Source: Salvelinus alpinus
Lineage: Eukaryota > Chordata > Actinopteri > Salmoniformes > Salmonidae
Assembly (NCBI RefSeq): GCF_045679555.1
Contig: NC_092120.1
Span: 8,855,805 to 8,919,804, forward strand
DNA length: 64,000 bases
Direction: 5' to 3'
Made by a program: the position numbers and the translations under genes. Below the pieces are notes generated by a model. That model saw only the letters and a list, made by a program, of their open reading frames with translations, was not told where the DNA came from and did not search any database. Every line of letters begins with the position of its first letter. Within the stretch, counting starts at the first letter, position 1. This document shows, one piece after another, positions 37,349 through 48,993 of the stretch.

Positions 37349-38386
37349 TCACACAGCTGTGTTAGAAGTCTCGTTTTCTGATCCTCTGCTGCTCACCATT
37401 GCATGTTTCCTGAGCTTTTTACACAGTGGATATCTAGAGAGCACAGTGCCCAAACACTTTCTGAATTTCTCTCCTACAAAAGCATAAATGACTGGGTTGA
37501 CACAGCAGTGAGCCAGCGCTATGGTTTCTGTCACCTCCATAGCTGTATCAAGCTGCGTTGAAGCCTCACAGCTATTCCCAATGTCAAACATCTGAAGGGT
37601 CCGGAGGAAAACCACAACGTTGTAAGGAACCCAGGAGACTACAAACACACCCACGATGGCGAATATCAGTTTCATGGCCCTGTCTTTTTTGGAGTTCCTT
37701 AACCTCTGTAGTACAGTGAGAATACTGATGTAACAAAAGACCACTATGGGCAGACATAGGACGAGCCCAACTCCGTTTTCACCAAAGTTCCGTAACAACT
37801 TCCATGTCTTCTCTGTGTCCTCTGGGTAAACCCGCTGGCAACTTGAACCACTGTCCTCGTCATCCTCCCACACTACTGCTGCGAAGATAGCTTCAGGGAG
37901 AGCAGCGCCGATGGACGCTACCCAGACGATGATGCTCGCCAGCGCTCCATAGCGCAGCGTCCTGGCCCTCATGGCGGCCACGGCGTGAACGATGGCCAGG
38001 TAGCGATCCACACTCATCAGGGTCACAAACAGGATGCTGCTGTAGAAGCCCACCTGGTAGACACCAGTCATGATCTTACATGGACTGTCCCCTTCAAACT
38101 CATGGCCCTGGGCGTGGTAGGCCCAGAGAGGCAGGGAGAGGGCGAGGAGCAGGTCAGATAGGGCTAGGTTCAGCAGACAGATGTCTGTCATGGTCTTCAG
38201 TTTCATGTACTTGAGGAGGACCCAGAGCACCAGACTGTTGCCTGTCAGACCCAGGGTGAACACCAGGTAGAAGAGAATGGGCTGGTAGTTGGACCCTTGG
38301 GTTAGACTGGTGCCAGTGCTACATGGGCTGCCATAGTAGTCATCGCCACTGTAATCGTCTGTGCTGGTGGCCTCGGTTGTATTCAT
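37349..38386 (-). CDS. CC-type chemokine receptor (7TM GPCR), intact
   Basis: A 345-residue class A GPCR at the cell surface, expected to bind CC chemokines and signal through Gi in leukocytes. I start it at the second Met (MNTTEATS, 38386) because the splice acceptor ttcctcag lies only 4 bp upstream of that ATG. The 14 residues before it are therefore intronic. Visible features are an acidic/Tyr N-terminus (DDYSGDDYYG), TM1 LTGNSLVLWVLL, TM2 LLNLALSDLLLALSLPLWA, DRYLAIVHAV at TM3, WVPYNVV in TM6 (Val instead of the usual Thr) and NPVIYAFVGEKF in TM7. The four extracellular Cys (YGSPC, DSPCK, SSCQR, GNSCE) are present. The C-tail is Ser/Thr-rich for receptor phosphorylation. It is closest in style to the CCR1/2/3/5 group and to the pseudogene at 32450. 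The orthologue is not certain. Confidence 0.9.
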   Translation of the reverse strand: MNTTEATSTDDYSGDDYYGSPCSTGTSLTQGSNYQPILFYLVFTLGLTGNSLVLWVLLKYMKLKTMTDICLLNLALSDLLLALSLPLWAYHAQGHEFEGDSPCKIMTGVYQVGFYSSILFVTLMSVDRYLAIVHAVAAMRARTLRYGALASIIVWVASIGAALPEAIFAAVVWEDDEDSGSSCQRVYPEDTEKTWKLLRNFGENGVGLVLCLPIVVFCYISILTVLQRLRNSKKDRAMKLIFAIVGVFVVSWVPYNVVVFLRTLQMFDIGNSCEASTQLDTAMEVTETIALAHCCVNPVIYAFVGEKFRKCLGTVLSRYPLCKKLRKHAMVSSRGSENETSNTAV

Positions 38387-38637
38387 CTTACTGAGGAAAA
38401 AAGGATGGTGTGAATTGTTAGTTAACAATCAATGCTGTATTGTGTGCATCCTATTGTCATAGCCCTAGTAGTAATGGAACAGGATTATGCCTCTACTGCC
38501 ATTCATTCCAATTAGACTGATGTTAGTTAACAATCAATGCTGTATTGTGTGCATCCTATTGTCAACCTAAAATATGAACATAGAATTATAAATACAGTTT
38601 ATACGGGTTTTATGTAAAGTTTCTGTATAAGTAGCCT

Positions 38638-38952
38638 CTAAAATACACTGAGACCAGCCACCCGGACGGCTGATGAAACTGAGGAGTATTTCTGTCTGTA
38701 ATAAAGCCCTTTTGTAGGGAAAAACTCATTCTGATTGGCTGGGCCTGGCTCCCCAGTGGGTGGTCCTGGCTCCCAAGTGGTTGTGCCTATGCCCTCTAAG
38801 GCCCAGCCATGGCTGCGCCCCTGCCCAGTCATGTGAAATCCATAGATTAGGGTCTAACGAATTTATTTCAATTGACTGATTTCCTTATGAACTGTAACTC
38901 AGTAAAACCATTGAAGTTGTTGCATGTTGCGTTTATCTTTTTGTTCAGTATG
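38638..38952. mobile_element. mariner-like non-autonomous element, truncated
   Basis: The right end ttgcatgttgcgtttatctt + tttgttcagtat matches the terminal sequence of the short MITE at 52634. The body (e.g. gggaaaaactcattctgatt) is a common salmonid repeat as I recall it. The left terminus is missing. Confidence 0.6.
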
Positions 38953-38984
38953 TATGTAAACAGACCATAAATGTCACTATAGAG

Positions 38985-40680
38985 GGTGGTGCGGAAAGCC
39001 CAGTACATCACTGGGGCCGAGCTCCCTGCCATCCAGGACCTCAATATGAGGCAATGTGAAAGGAAGGCCCAGAAAATTGTTAGACTCCAGCCATCCAAGC
39101 CATAGACTCTTCTCTCTCCTTTTGGCACACCAAGTGATACCGGAGCAACAAGTCTGACACCAACAGACTCCGGAACAGCTTCTATCCCCCAAGCCATAAG
39201 ACTGCTAAATAGCTAACAAAATGGCTACACAGACTATTTGCATTGACCCTTTTATTTTATTTACATTTTTGCACTGACTCTACACACTCACTCACACACA
39301 CTCACACTGACCCTCCAACACAAGCACACACACCATTTGCTCACACACACATATAACACGCACACACATTCATACCCACTCTCCACACACGCACACACAC
39401 TCACATAAAATCGTCATATACACTGCTGCTACTCTGTTTATCATATATCCTGATGCCTAGTCACCTTACCCCTATACATACAGTGGGGCAAAAAAGTATT
39501 TAGTCAGCCACCAATTGTGCAAGTTCTCCCACTTAAAAAGTTGAGAGAGGCCTGTAATTTTTTGCTTAAGCCAGTACATGTCCAGGCCTGTCTGAAGTTT
39601 GCTACAGAGCATTTGGATGATCCAGAAGAAGATTGGGAGAATGTCATATGGTCAGATGAAACCAAAATAGAACTTTTTGGTAAAAACTCAACTCGTCGTG
39701 TTTGGAGGACAAAGAATGCTGAGTTGCATCCAAAGAACACCATACCTACTGTGAAGCATGGGGGTGGAAACATCATGCTTTGGGGCTGTTTTTCTGCAAA
39801 GGAACCAGGACGACTGATCCGTGTAAAGGACAGAATGAATGGGGCCATTTATCGTGAGATTTTGAGTGAAAACCTCCTTCCATCAGCATGGGCATTGAAG
39901 ATGAAACGTGGCTGGGTCTTTCAGCATGACAATGATCCCAAACACACCGCCCGGGCAACGAAGGAGTGGCTTCGTAAGAAGCATTTCAAGGTCCTGGAGT
40001 GGCCTAGCCAGTCTCCAGATCTCAACCCCATAGAAAATCTTTGGAGGGAGTTGAAAGTCCGTGTTGCCCAGCAGCAGCCCCAAAACATCACTGCTCTAGA
40101 GGAGATCTGCATGGAGGAATGGGCCAAAATACCAGCAACAGTGTGTGAAAACCTTGTGAAGACTTACAGAAAACGTTTGACCTCTGTCATTGCCAACAAA
40201 GGGTATATAACAAAGTATTGAGATAAACTTTTGTTATTGACCAAATACTTATTTTCCACCATCATTTGCAAATAAATTCATAAAAAATCCTACAATGTGA
40301 TTTTCTGGATTTTTTTTTCTCATTTTGTCTGTCATAGTTGAAGTGTACCTATGATGAAAATTACAGGCCTCTCTCATCTTTTTAAGTGGGAGAACTTGCA
40401 CAATTGGTGGCTGACTAAATACTTTTTTGCCCCACTGTACATGTATGTACCTCTACCACTCCAGTATACCTGCACATTGTATACTGTATATGGTATTGGC
40501 TCTGACCCTGTATATAGCTTACTTACTTTCTCGTGTTCTCATTATTGCTATTTCTAGTGTGTTTTTGTTCTACTTTACTTCATGTTATAGTACTACTGGT
40601 ATCAATTACTGCGTTGTTGGGAAATAGCTTGCAAGAAAGGCATTTCACTGTACTTGTGCACGTGACAATAAAACATGAAA
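38985..40680 (+). mobile_element. Rex1-like LINE 3' end, split by a Tc1 copy
   Basis: The codons around 38990-39200 resemble the C-terminus of the Rex1 reverse transcriptase ORF (AELPAIQDLNM; SFYPQAIRLLN near 39180), followed by a long CA-rich 3' UTR. The sequence continues after the Tc1 element (39481-40437) and ends gtgacaataaaacatgaaac at about 40680. The 5' part is missing, as is usual for LINE copies. The family may be the same as the fragment at 63556. Confidence 0.75.
39481..40437 (+). mobile_element. internally deleted Tc1-like element (35050 family)
   Basis: Both terminal repeats are kept (cagtggggcaaaaaagtatt and complement) next to TA. The left 84 bp are joined directly to the middle of the transposase at about 39565. 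From there one frame runs without a break to 40221 with [39 protein letters not shown] and the end KGYITKY. The catalytic domain is therefore complete but the DNA-binding domain is lost. Confidence 0.92.
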
Positions 40681-42352
40681 CAGTTTTTGTTTTCTTGGAA
40701 AGCTAGGAGTGCTATTATATGATACCATATCCGTACTTGTTGCATTTACAACTTGTCTAAGTCCTATCATCAACTGATATCAGCCAGTGTATGGATGTGG
40801 ATTGACTCCATTGTTTGAATGGAATTTGAAAAATGTATGGAATCATTCCTCTAAAACTGTCTGGCTAGCTAACTAAAAAACATACAGTGCAGAAATATTC
40901 TTCAAATTCATTATTATACACAATACCTTATCCCCCCCTGACCAAAATGGCTGGCTTTTATCCCGTTATTAGAAGGTTAATGTCCACTCTAGTATTCTAG
41001 TTCCTAATTCTATGCCTTTTGTTTTGAATGGTTACCTGCACACTGCCAGAGATTATAAAATCGTATGTTACTTCAAATGTTAACGCTATTATTTGTCACT
41101 CATCTTCCTACTTACATCATTATGGCATCATACTTGTATTACTTAATAGTTTAGCAGCATGTAATCTATCAGTTTCCATGGTAACTGTGTTTTAACTCAT
41201 GATTATTTAAAATAAATTACAATGCTTTCAAATGAATCACAGAGTGTAATGATACATTTTAAAACATTATGATGACTGATATGAAGAGAAATGTGTAATT
41301 CGAAACAACCTGTGGGAATTAACCTAATTTACATACTTGATGGAGATTACAAAGAAACAGCCCCTTATAGTACATCTTCAGAAATCTTATGTCTAACAAC
41401 AAGGCCTTTATTACTGTCGTTGTCAAGGTTATGTAAGCTGAAGACTGACATTTCTTTGGTTCAAAGAACAACAGCTACAAAGCCTTGACACACTCATTGT
41501 TAATTTTAAAAGCTATTACCCCGTAGGGCCATATTAATGTTCTAATACAATGTCTTCTTTAAAAAATATATATATATAAAAATTAAACATAACATTTTCA
41601 AACCATACTTTTCCCCTCAGAATGTATGTATTGACAGATCCCAAAAAATGATTCAAGCACAGAACTGTAAATGGATCTAAAGACTATTTCTACATCGTCT
41701 TTAATACTAATCAGAATCAAACCACAACCCATATGATCTCACACATCACCCACCACCACCTGCTAAATACTGACACCCCCTATTGACAGACCCCATTTTG
41801 AAGTTCCAGACTGTCTGTGCCTGCGTGCATATTTGTAGGCTGTATGTCTATAAGCAGGCTATGATGAAGTTAAAATATATGTTATTTACCCCAATCTCTT
41901 CTTTTCTGATGTACAGATTGAATGCTGTAACCTTCCCTCTGGTGATAACGTGTGTGCTGGTTGAAACAGTCTGGCCGGGAAACGACTCTTTTTCTCTACT
42001 CTATTCTTTTGTACTAATGATTGCAACTTTTTTCAAGGTGTGCTCTAGATAACTATTTTCTTTGCATTGCTGCATTGAGCAGGCTGAGGTGTGAGTGTGG
42101 GTTTCCTGTAATGGCCCTATAACTAAATGTCTGGGAATGAGTGTGGGTGAGGGAAACACCATCAAACATACAGATAGATATCTGTCACACATGTAGATGC
42201 TGCTTTGAACTGCTTTTCAGATGGAAAGATAGAAATGAAAAATGAATAGAGTACATAACATTTTAAAAGGTACATTCTGTAACATTCATACATGGAAGTA
42301 GTCCTTGTGTGGGTTATGTCTGTAGTAGTAGAAAGAGGTTGAGGTTTAGAGA
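40681..42352. other. no gene seen
   Basis: AT-rich sequence with short ORFs only. No repeat ends are recognised. Confidence 0.45.
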
Positions 42353-42560
42353 GGTAGTCGGGTAACCGAAGGGTTGCCGGTTTGAATCTCAGGGCTGATG
42401 GGGAAATCTGGTGGGAGTGTGCCGGCAACCACAGAGTTGCTGACATCAGAACCTCATGGGCCGCCTGCTGCCGTTGTGCCCTTGAGCAAGTCACTTAATC
42501 TTTTACACGATTTAAGGGCACTGCTCTGGGCTTTTTCCAGCCTCTTGTACTTATCTTACA
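42353..42560 (+). mobile_element. tRNA-derived SINE, diverged
   Basis: The head has a box B-like ggtttgaatctc after gtaaccgaagggttgccg. The body reads gtgcccttgagcaagtcact, as in salmonid tRNA-derived SINEs. The tail is not clear. Confidence 0.6.
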
Positions 42561-43257
42561 ATAGTTTGCGTCCATATTGGATGAGATTTGACAATATGCG
42601 TTTCCTAGAAAGATTAGTTCTACAAAGCTATTTATGTGGTTTTAATGAGAAGTAGCTGGCCGTTTACTTCCTTGACACTTCTGAGTCTTACTTCCTTATT
42701 TCATGTAAGCTATGTCAAGGCTAAGTTCCTGTGTTGTTTTAGTTGTTTTGGTGTGAAGTGATGTCTCTCTGTGCATGTAGACCAAGCTGAATAAGTCAAC
42801 ATCAAGTAAAGGTACAGGGGGGAAATGTCACCGAACAAGACTTTATTGAGATTTTCTAAATGCCCGTTACATACAGAATACCGTATACCATTAACAAACT
42901 ATCAAAAGTGTGGTTTGAAATAAAAAAGAAACCTGTTATTGAAAAAGATTAAGACAAGGTAATCACAAATCCTATACAGTCATGTATATGGTATATAGTA
43001 CGTAACATAACATTGTTAAGTGGCATTGGTTTCATGCCACATCCTATTGTGTTGTCTATTTACAAACCAGCAGTCTCAGCTTTTTTATTTGTGTATATTT
43101 TTTAAACAGACAGCAGTGTAGTGACACTTTTTAGTCCCCCCAAAAAAACGCAGCGTAGCTTTGTAGTTAGCTTGTTAAAAAGCAGATACCCCAGTCAGGT
43201 TTTTGTCACATTCTTAGATGAAAAAACCTGTAATATACAAATATAACTATATGTACA
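42561..43257. other. no gene seen; possible distal 3' UTR of the 45051 gene
   Basis: A minus-strand AATAAA lies near 42842. If it serves the receptor gene at 45051, the Tc1 element at 43258 sits inside that gene's 3' UTR. This rests only on position. Confidence 0.25.
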
Positions 43258-44782
43258 GTGCATTCGGAAAGTATTCAGACCCCTTGACTTTTTCAAAATT
43301 TTGATACATTACAGTCTTATTCTAAATTTGATTCAATAGTTTTTCCCCCTCATCAATCTACACACAATACCCAATAATGACAAAGCAAAAACTGCTTTTT
43401 ATTGCAAAAAAAATACTAAAATAAATAAAATATCACATTTACATAAGTATTCAGACCCTTTACTCAGTACTTTGTTGAAGAACCTTTGGCAGCGAATACA
43501 ACCTCGAGTCTTCTTGGGTATGACGCTATAAGCTTGGCACAACTGTATTTGGAGAGTTTTTCCCATTCTTCTCTGAAGATCCTCTCAAACTCTGTCAGGT
43601 TGGATGTGGAGCGTTGCTGCACAGCTATTTTCAGGTCTCTCCAGAGATGTTCAGTCGGGTTCAAGTCCGGGTTCTGGCTGGGCCACTGAAGGACATTCAG
43701 AGACTTGTCCTGAAGCCACTCCTGCATTTTCTTGGCTGTGTGTTTAGGGTTGTTGTCCTGTTGGAAGGTGAACCTTCGCCCCAGTCTGAGGTCCTGAGTG
43801 CTCTGGAGCAGGTTTTCATCTTGGATCTCTCTGTACTCCGTTCATCTTTCCCTCGATCCTGACTAGTCTCCCAGTTCCTGCCACTGAAAAACATCCCCAC
43901 AGCATGATGCCGCCACTACCATGTTTCACCGTAGGGATGGTGCCAGGTTTCCTCCAGACGTGACGCTTGGCATTCAGGCCAAAGAGTTCAATCTTGGATT
44001 CATCAGACCAGAGAATATTGTTTCTCATGGTCTGAGAGTCTGTCATGTGCCTTTTACTGAGGAGTGGCTTCTGTCTGGCCACTCTACCATAAAGGCCTGA
44101 TTGGTGGAGTGCTGCAGAGATGGTTGTCCTTCTGGAAGGTTCTTCCATCTCCACATAGGAATGCTGGAGCTCTGTCAGAGTGACAATCGGATTCTTGGTC
44201 ACCTCTCTGACCAAGGCCCTTCTCCCTCGATTGCTCAGTTTGGCCAGGCGGACAGCTCTAGGAAGAGTCTTGGTGGTTCCAAACGTCTTCTATTTAAGAA
44301 TGATGGAGCCACTGTTTTCTTGGGGAGCCTTCAATGCTGCAGAACTGTTTTGGTACCCTTCCCCAGATCTGTGCCTTGACACAATCCTGTCCGACCTCAC
44401 GGCTTGGTTTTTGCTCTGACATGCACTGTCAACTGTGGGACCTTATATAGACAGGTGTGTGCCTTTCCAAATCATGTCGTATCAATTGAATTTACCACAG
44501 GGTCAAGATGTAGAAACATCTCAAGGATGATCAACGGAAACAGGATGCACCTGAGCTCAATTTCGAGCAAAAGGTCTGACCACTTATGTAAATAAGGTAT
44601 TTCTGTTTTTATTTTTTATAAATTTGCAAAAATGTCTAAAAAACTGTTTTCACTTTGTCATTATTGGGTATTGTGTGTAGATTGATGAGGAAAACATTTC
44701 AGTTAAACCATTTTAGAATATGGCTGTAATGTAGCACATTTTGGAAAAAGGAAAGGGGTCTGAATACTTTCTGAATGCACTG
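43258..44782 (-). mobile_element. Tc1-like transposon with both ends, broken transposase
   Basis: The inverted ends (cagtgcattcggaaagtatt and complement) are next to TA. The minus-strand transposase is seen in pieces: 43816-44214 (SRRTTISAALHQSGLYGR, LWSDESKIELFG, KHGSGGIMLWGCF) and 43464-43727 (WPSQNPDLNPTEHLWRD to the C-terminus KGSSTKY). Around the last catalytic residue Ile is replaced by Thr (NPTEH), but the Glu is kept. There are at least two frame breaks. Confidence 0.92.
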
Positions 44783-45050
44783 TACATACTGTCAATTTCT
44801 TTACTTTTTTCACACTTCACACAATACCACATGAGGACTCAACTAACACTCTTTAAAGGGATATATCAACAAAGGTATTGGAGCATGCAAAGATACAAAA
44901 GAGCAACTGATAACTACTGTATCTACTGTAAGCATAGATTCACAGCTAGGGTGGCCACACTTTCAAGTTTGTAGTTTTTCCTTACATCTTTTACTGTCTT
45001 TTCCCTTCTCAAAGTTTTTATATTTGAATTGTGCTTGTATACAAGTCAAT

Positions 45051-46112
45051 CTACATCAATCTTGTAGATGTTATTTCAGAAGACCTGGAATAGACTGAGC
45101 TTTTTCGTCCAGACAACTCACTATTATTAGGCCTGGCGAAGCACATTGGCATCCATTTTCTTAGTAACTTCAGGACAAGACTCATGAATTTCTGCCCTAC
45201 AAAGGCATAGATGATCGGATTCAAACAACAGTGTGTGAACGCTATCACCTCTGTCCACTGCATTGCCAGGTCTATGTTCTTGTGAGTTGTACAGTCCCCA
45301 AAATAGCTCTGTGCCTCCAGATTACGCAGGAGAATGACCACATTGTATGGGGTCCAAAAGCAGAAAAAGACCACTACTATGATGATTATCAGTTTGATGG
45401 CTTTGTGCTTTTTGGTGGTTTTGATATTGACTAGCATCGGAATGATTCTTGAATAGCAGATCACCATGACGGAGAGAGGGAGAAGTAGACCCAAGACATT
45501 CATCTCTAAATAAGAAACCTGGCGCCACATGCTACCCTCTGGATACTCTGGTTTACATGTTGAAATCCCGGACTCATTATTTACTTTTGTGAAAATGATT
45601 GTAGGCAGAGAGGCACAGAGACTGAGAGCCCACATGAACAGAGACAGAGTGACCCCTACTCTGACTGATCTGAACCTGTCCATTTTGTGAGCGTGGACTA
45701 TGACCACATAGCGATCCACTGTCAAGATCACCATGAAGAAGATGCTGCCATAAAACCCCAGCATGTACAGTCCGGTTACCAGTCGGCACATAAAGTCCCC
45801 CAGGAGCCACTCGGCTGCGGTGGCATAGTGGGACCAGAAAGGCAGGGAGATGACGAAGAAAAGGTCAGACAGAGCCAGGTTGAAGAGACAGAGGTCTGTC
45901 ATGCTTCTGGTCCTCCTAAATTTCACCAGGACATAGACCACCAGGCTGTTACCGATGAAGCCCACGATGAAGACCAGGCTGTAGAATGTAGGCAGAAACA
46001 CCCGTCCAAACTCCTTCACATTGGCATTGTTGCATGGCTGGCTCTCTGATGCATCTAACCCTTCTGTATCATCATAGTAGGCGGAATAGTTATAATCTGT
46101 TGTTGGCTCCAT
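45051..46112 (-). CDS. CC-type chemokine receptor (7TM GPCR), intact
   Basis: A 353-residue class A GPCR, expected to be a leukocyte surface chemokine receptor coupled to Gi. The ATG at 46112 follows a splice acceptor (tttctacag) by 8 bp, so the start is in a second exon and the first is 5' UTR. Features are an N-terminal Tyr/Asp cluster ([11 protein letters not shown]), TM1 [17 protein letters not shown]2 [28 protein letters not shown] at TM3, [11 protein letters not shown] in TM6 and [12 protein letters not shown] in TM7. The four extracellular Cys are present (SQPCN, DFMCR, ISTCK, GDCTT). The IVHAH and [11 protein letters not shown] region is more like CCR8/CCR4-type than CCR5-type receptors, so it is a different subtype from the gene at 37349. 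The precise orthologue is uncertain. Confidence 0.92.
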   Translation of the reverse strand: MEPTTDYNYSAYYDDTEGLDASESQPCNNANVKEFGRVFLPTFYSLVFIVGFIGNSLVVYVLVKFRRTRSMTDLCLFNLALSDLFFVISLPFWSHYATAAEWLLGDFMCRLVTGLYMLGFYGSIFFMVILTVDRYVVIVHAHKMDRFRSVRVGVTLSLFMWALSLCASLPTIIFTKVNNESGISTCKPEYPEGSMWRQVSYLEMNVLGLLLPLSVMVICYSRIIPMLVNIKTTKKHKAIKLIIIIVVVFFCFWTPYNVVILLRNLEAQSYFGDCTTHKNIDLAMQWTEVIAFTHCCLNPIIYAFVGQKFMSLVLKLLRKWMPMCFARPNNSELSGRKSSVYSRSSEITSTRLM

Positions 46113-46412
46113 ATCCTTGTCTGTAGAAAGACAGAAATAGTATTGTTATTAGTCAAGGTGGTGTGCTTTCATTCAAAATCAACCTGAATAGTCAAAGTGG
46201 CAATCTGCAGTTGCAAATAAATCTGCAAACAATAAAAAAGGAGCCACCCTGCCGCTGTTTGGTTAAACAGCTGAGGGATGGGGCTGGAGAAATGTAACCT
46301 ACTAATTATAATAATCATTTTGGGGGGAGGTGCTTATATTAGTCCTGTTACACACTTGTGGGAATTTACTTGTTCAAGTTTGTAATGTAAATGTGTTTCT
46401 TGCATGTGAAGA

Positions 46413-46600
46413 TGGCTGGTAGCCTAGTGGTTAGAGCATTGGACTAGTAACAGGATGGTTGCAAGATCAAATCCCTGAGCTGACAAGGTAAAAATCTGTT
46501 GTTCTGCCCCTGAACAAGGCAGTTAACCCACTGTTCCTAGGCCTTCATTGAAAATAAGAATTTGTTCTTAACTGACTTGCCTAGTTAAATAAAGGTATCC
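46413..46600 (+). mobile_element. tRNA-derived SINE
   Basis: Box A tagcctagtggttagagcat and a box B-like ggttgcaagatcaaatccc are present, then the body (gttctgcccctgaacaaggc, ttgaaaataagaatttgttc) and an A/T-rich end ttaaataaaggta. It lies in the inferred 5' intron of the 45051 gene. A related copy is at 52423. Confidence 0.88.
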
Positions 46601-47324
46601 TAAATATCCTGACACAGGGAGTGGGGCCAGGGTCAAACAATGGAGTGAAACAATCTTATATTTTAGATTTCTATTGGTGTACAACAGTTTATATGAATGA
46701 TAAATTATACTCTCTACAAATCTATGGTTATATATATCATTCATTTAAATGTAAAAACAATCACAAATTTCCCCTTTAAATTGTTCCTTTGAAATATTAT
46801 CGTTGTACTGATATTCATCAAAACAAACAAACAAACAAACACAAGCGTCATGCCCATAGGCAGCACAGGGGCACATGCCCTCTTTCCCTTTCCCTCAGAT
46901 TTGTTCTGTTTTATAAAAAATCCAAGCAATTTTTTTGTTAATTTTGTTTGTTTGTTTCTCTGTAATACTACTAGCCACCTAGCAATTTTATGAAGTTGGG
47001 TTTAGCTAGTCCAGATAGGTTCCCAATCTCATACCTAGCTACCAAGAAGCCATTTCTGCCTATCAATCAGGTTAGAGTAGCTAGCTTGTCTAACTATCTT
47101 AGCTGGCATGCCTTCTGGCAAGGTTGGTAGATTACGAAGTGTACTGAATAAAACTCACATTCATTTACAGATTTTACCCAGATTTTAGCAGAGAAGCATA
47201 TTTAGTTTCTTATAAAGGCTGATTATACAGATTATGGGGCTGCTCTGACACCTTCAGGTGCTTATAGGTGTTCACTACACAGTCAAAGAAATCTAGAAAG
47301 TCATAGTCACTGTAGGGGAGCTAC

Positions 47325-47470
47325 TGTAGGTTTTCGCTCCAATCCTAATCTAGGGCACCTGATTCTAATAATTAGCTGGTGGATAAACTGAATCAGGTTA
47401 GTTACAACTAGGGTTGTATTGAAAACCTAAAGGATGGTAGCTCTCCAGGAACAGGGTTGGAGAGTCCTGT
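47325..47470. mobile_element. palindromic MITE-like repeat
   Basis: The left side gtaggttttcgctccaatcc is mirrored by gttgtattgaaaacctaaag. The internal aattagctggtggataaact and the final aggaacagggttggagag are those of a short repeat widespread in teleosts. Diverged. Confidence 0.6.
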
Positions 47471-47714
47471 AAGTAGTCTATAATTCATATTATATATATT
47501 AACAAAAGTGTATTTAAATTGGGGCACAAATTGAGTACGGTAATCCAACGACTGTCTTTAACTCTATTCAGCACTTCAAGTAATTATGTAATTTTTGTTC
47601 ATTTTTTAATGCTTAAAATGTCACAAGCATAAATAATTGTTGTGTTACCTCTTAGAAATATGTATAGATTTTATATCTTCAATAGGTTTCTAGATGTTGA
47701 CAAAAAGTACTCAC

Positions 47715-47790
47715 CAGGTATGATTAATGATCAATTAGCTGTTTGGTGTTTCTTCTCTGAGTCTCTTGAAGATGTATGTATTGCCCTGAT
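47715..47790 (-). other. candidate 5' UTR exon of the receptor gene at 45051
   Basis: On the minus strand the sequence ending ...aatcatacctg is followed by the strong donor GTGAGTACT (47714 downward). This would splice to the acceptor at 46121-46126 over an intron of about 1.6 kb. The upstream border is a guess. Confidence 0.35.
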
Positions 47791-47916
47791 GTACAATAGC
47801 CTATAGTACTGCTGCTGCATTCCTCCACCTCCCTTAGAAGGAGGTACTGTGAAAGTATTATAATGAAGTTGGGTTTGTTTCATACTGGTAATTTTAGACT
47901 CTGAGGTTTGGTTGTA

Positions 47917-48193
47917 CACTCTTAGAAAAAAAGGTGCTATCTAGAAACGAAAGGGTTCTTCGGCTGTCCCCATTGGAGAACCCTTTGAAGAACCCTTTTT
48001 GGTTCCAGGTAGAACCCTTTTTGTTCCAGGTAGAACCTTTTTAGGTTCCATGTAAAAAACGTTCCATATAGGGTTATACATGGAATACAAAAGGGTTCTA
48101 CCTGGAACCAAAAAGAGCTCCACCTGGAACCAAAAAACGTTATCCTATGTGGACTGCCCAAAAAAACTTTTGGAACTCTTTTTTCTAAGAGTG
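47917..48193. mobile_element. 277-bp palindromic MITE
   Basis: The termini cactcttagaaaaaaa and ttttttctaagagtg are inverted repeats flanked by TA. Inside are repeated and inverted ggttccaggtagaaccctt segments, so the whole element can fold back. It has no coding capacity. Confidence 0.85.
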
Positions 48194-48734
48194 TAGTCTT
48201 TTGAAAGTCAAAGTCAACACATGTCCTGATATGATCACAAGCAAACATGATCTGTTTGTCAGAGAGTAGAGCATGCACTTGTGGGACAAATGGTGTGGAG
48301 CGACCCAGAGCCATAGATAGAGATACAGTATATGGCGCCTGAGCAAACCCTCCCCCCCAATTTTTGTATTTTTTATGTAATATATTAAAAAAATTATAAT
48401 ATGATTTAATTTCATCCATTTTACATGATATGGCAAAAATAAGTCAGCATGAGGCACACCATGAAGAGTGAAATATAGCGAAGTAACCTTTTTATGTAGC
48501 AGTAGAGACTGTATGTAGCCCTTTCCTGCAGTTAAATTATCTAGTGGCCTCATGGGTGTAATGTTATTAAAAAGTTTAATAAATTCATAATTAATAAACA
48601 TTTTTTTTTAAATAACACAGAAAATCTGGTGTTTCTATGTCAAAGGATTTTGTTATATTTCAGTCTTCTGTGAAGTATATAAAGTGGAATGTTGCGATGC
48701 AAACTCAAAATTATAGACACTTCAACTCTATATT

Positions 48735-48924
48735 TGTATTTTTGTTTTTATTATGGATCCCCACCAGCAAAATTAAGGCAGTTCATACAATTTTAAAACA
48801 TTACAATACATTCACAGGTTTCACATTACACTTTGTGTCCTCAGGCCCCTACTCCACCACTGCCACATATCTACAGTACTAAATCCATGTGTATGTATAG
48901 TGTGTATGTATAGTGCGTATGTTA

Positions 48925-48993
<69 letters not shown>

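Noticed and set aside
37349-38428. Receptor start at the upstream Met (38428)
   Set aside because: A splice acceptor lies between it and the Met at 38386, so the first 14 codons are intronic.
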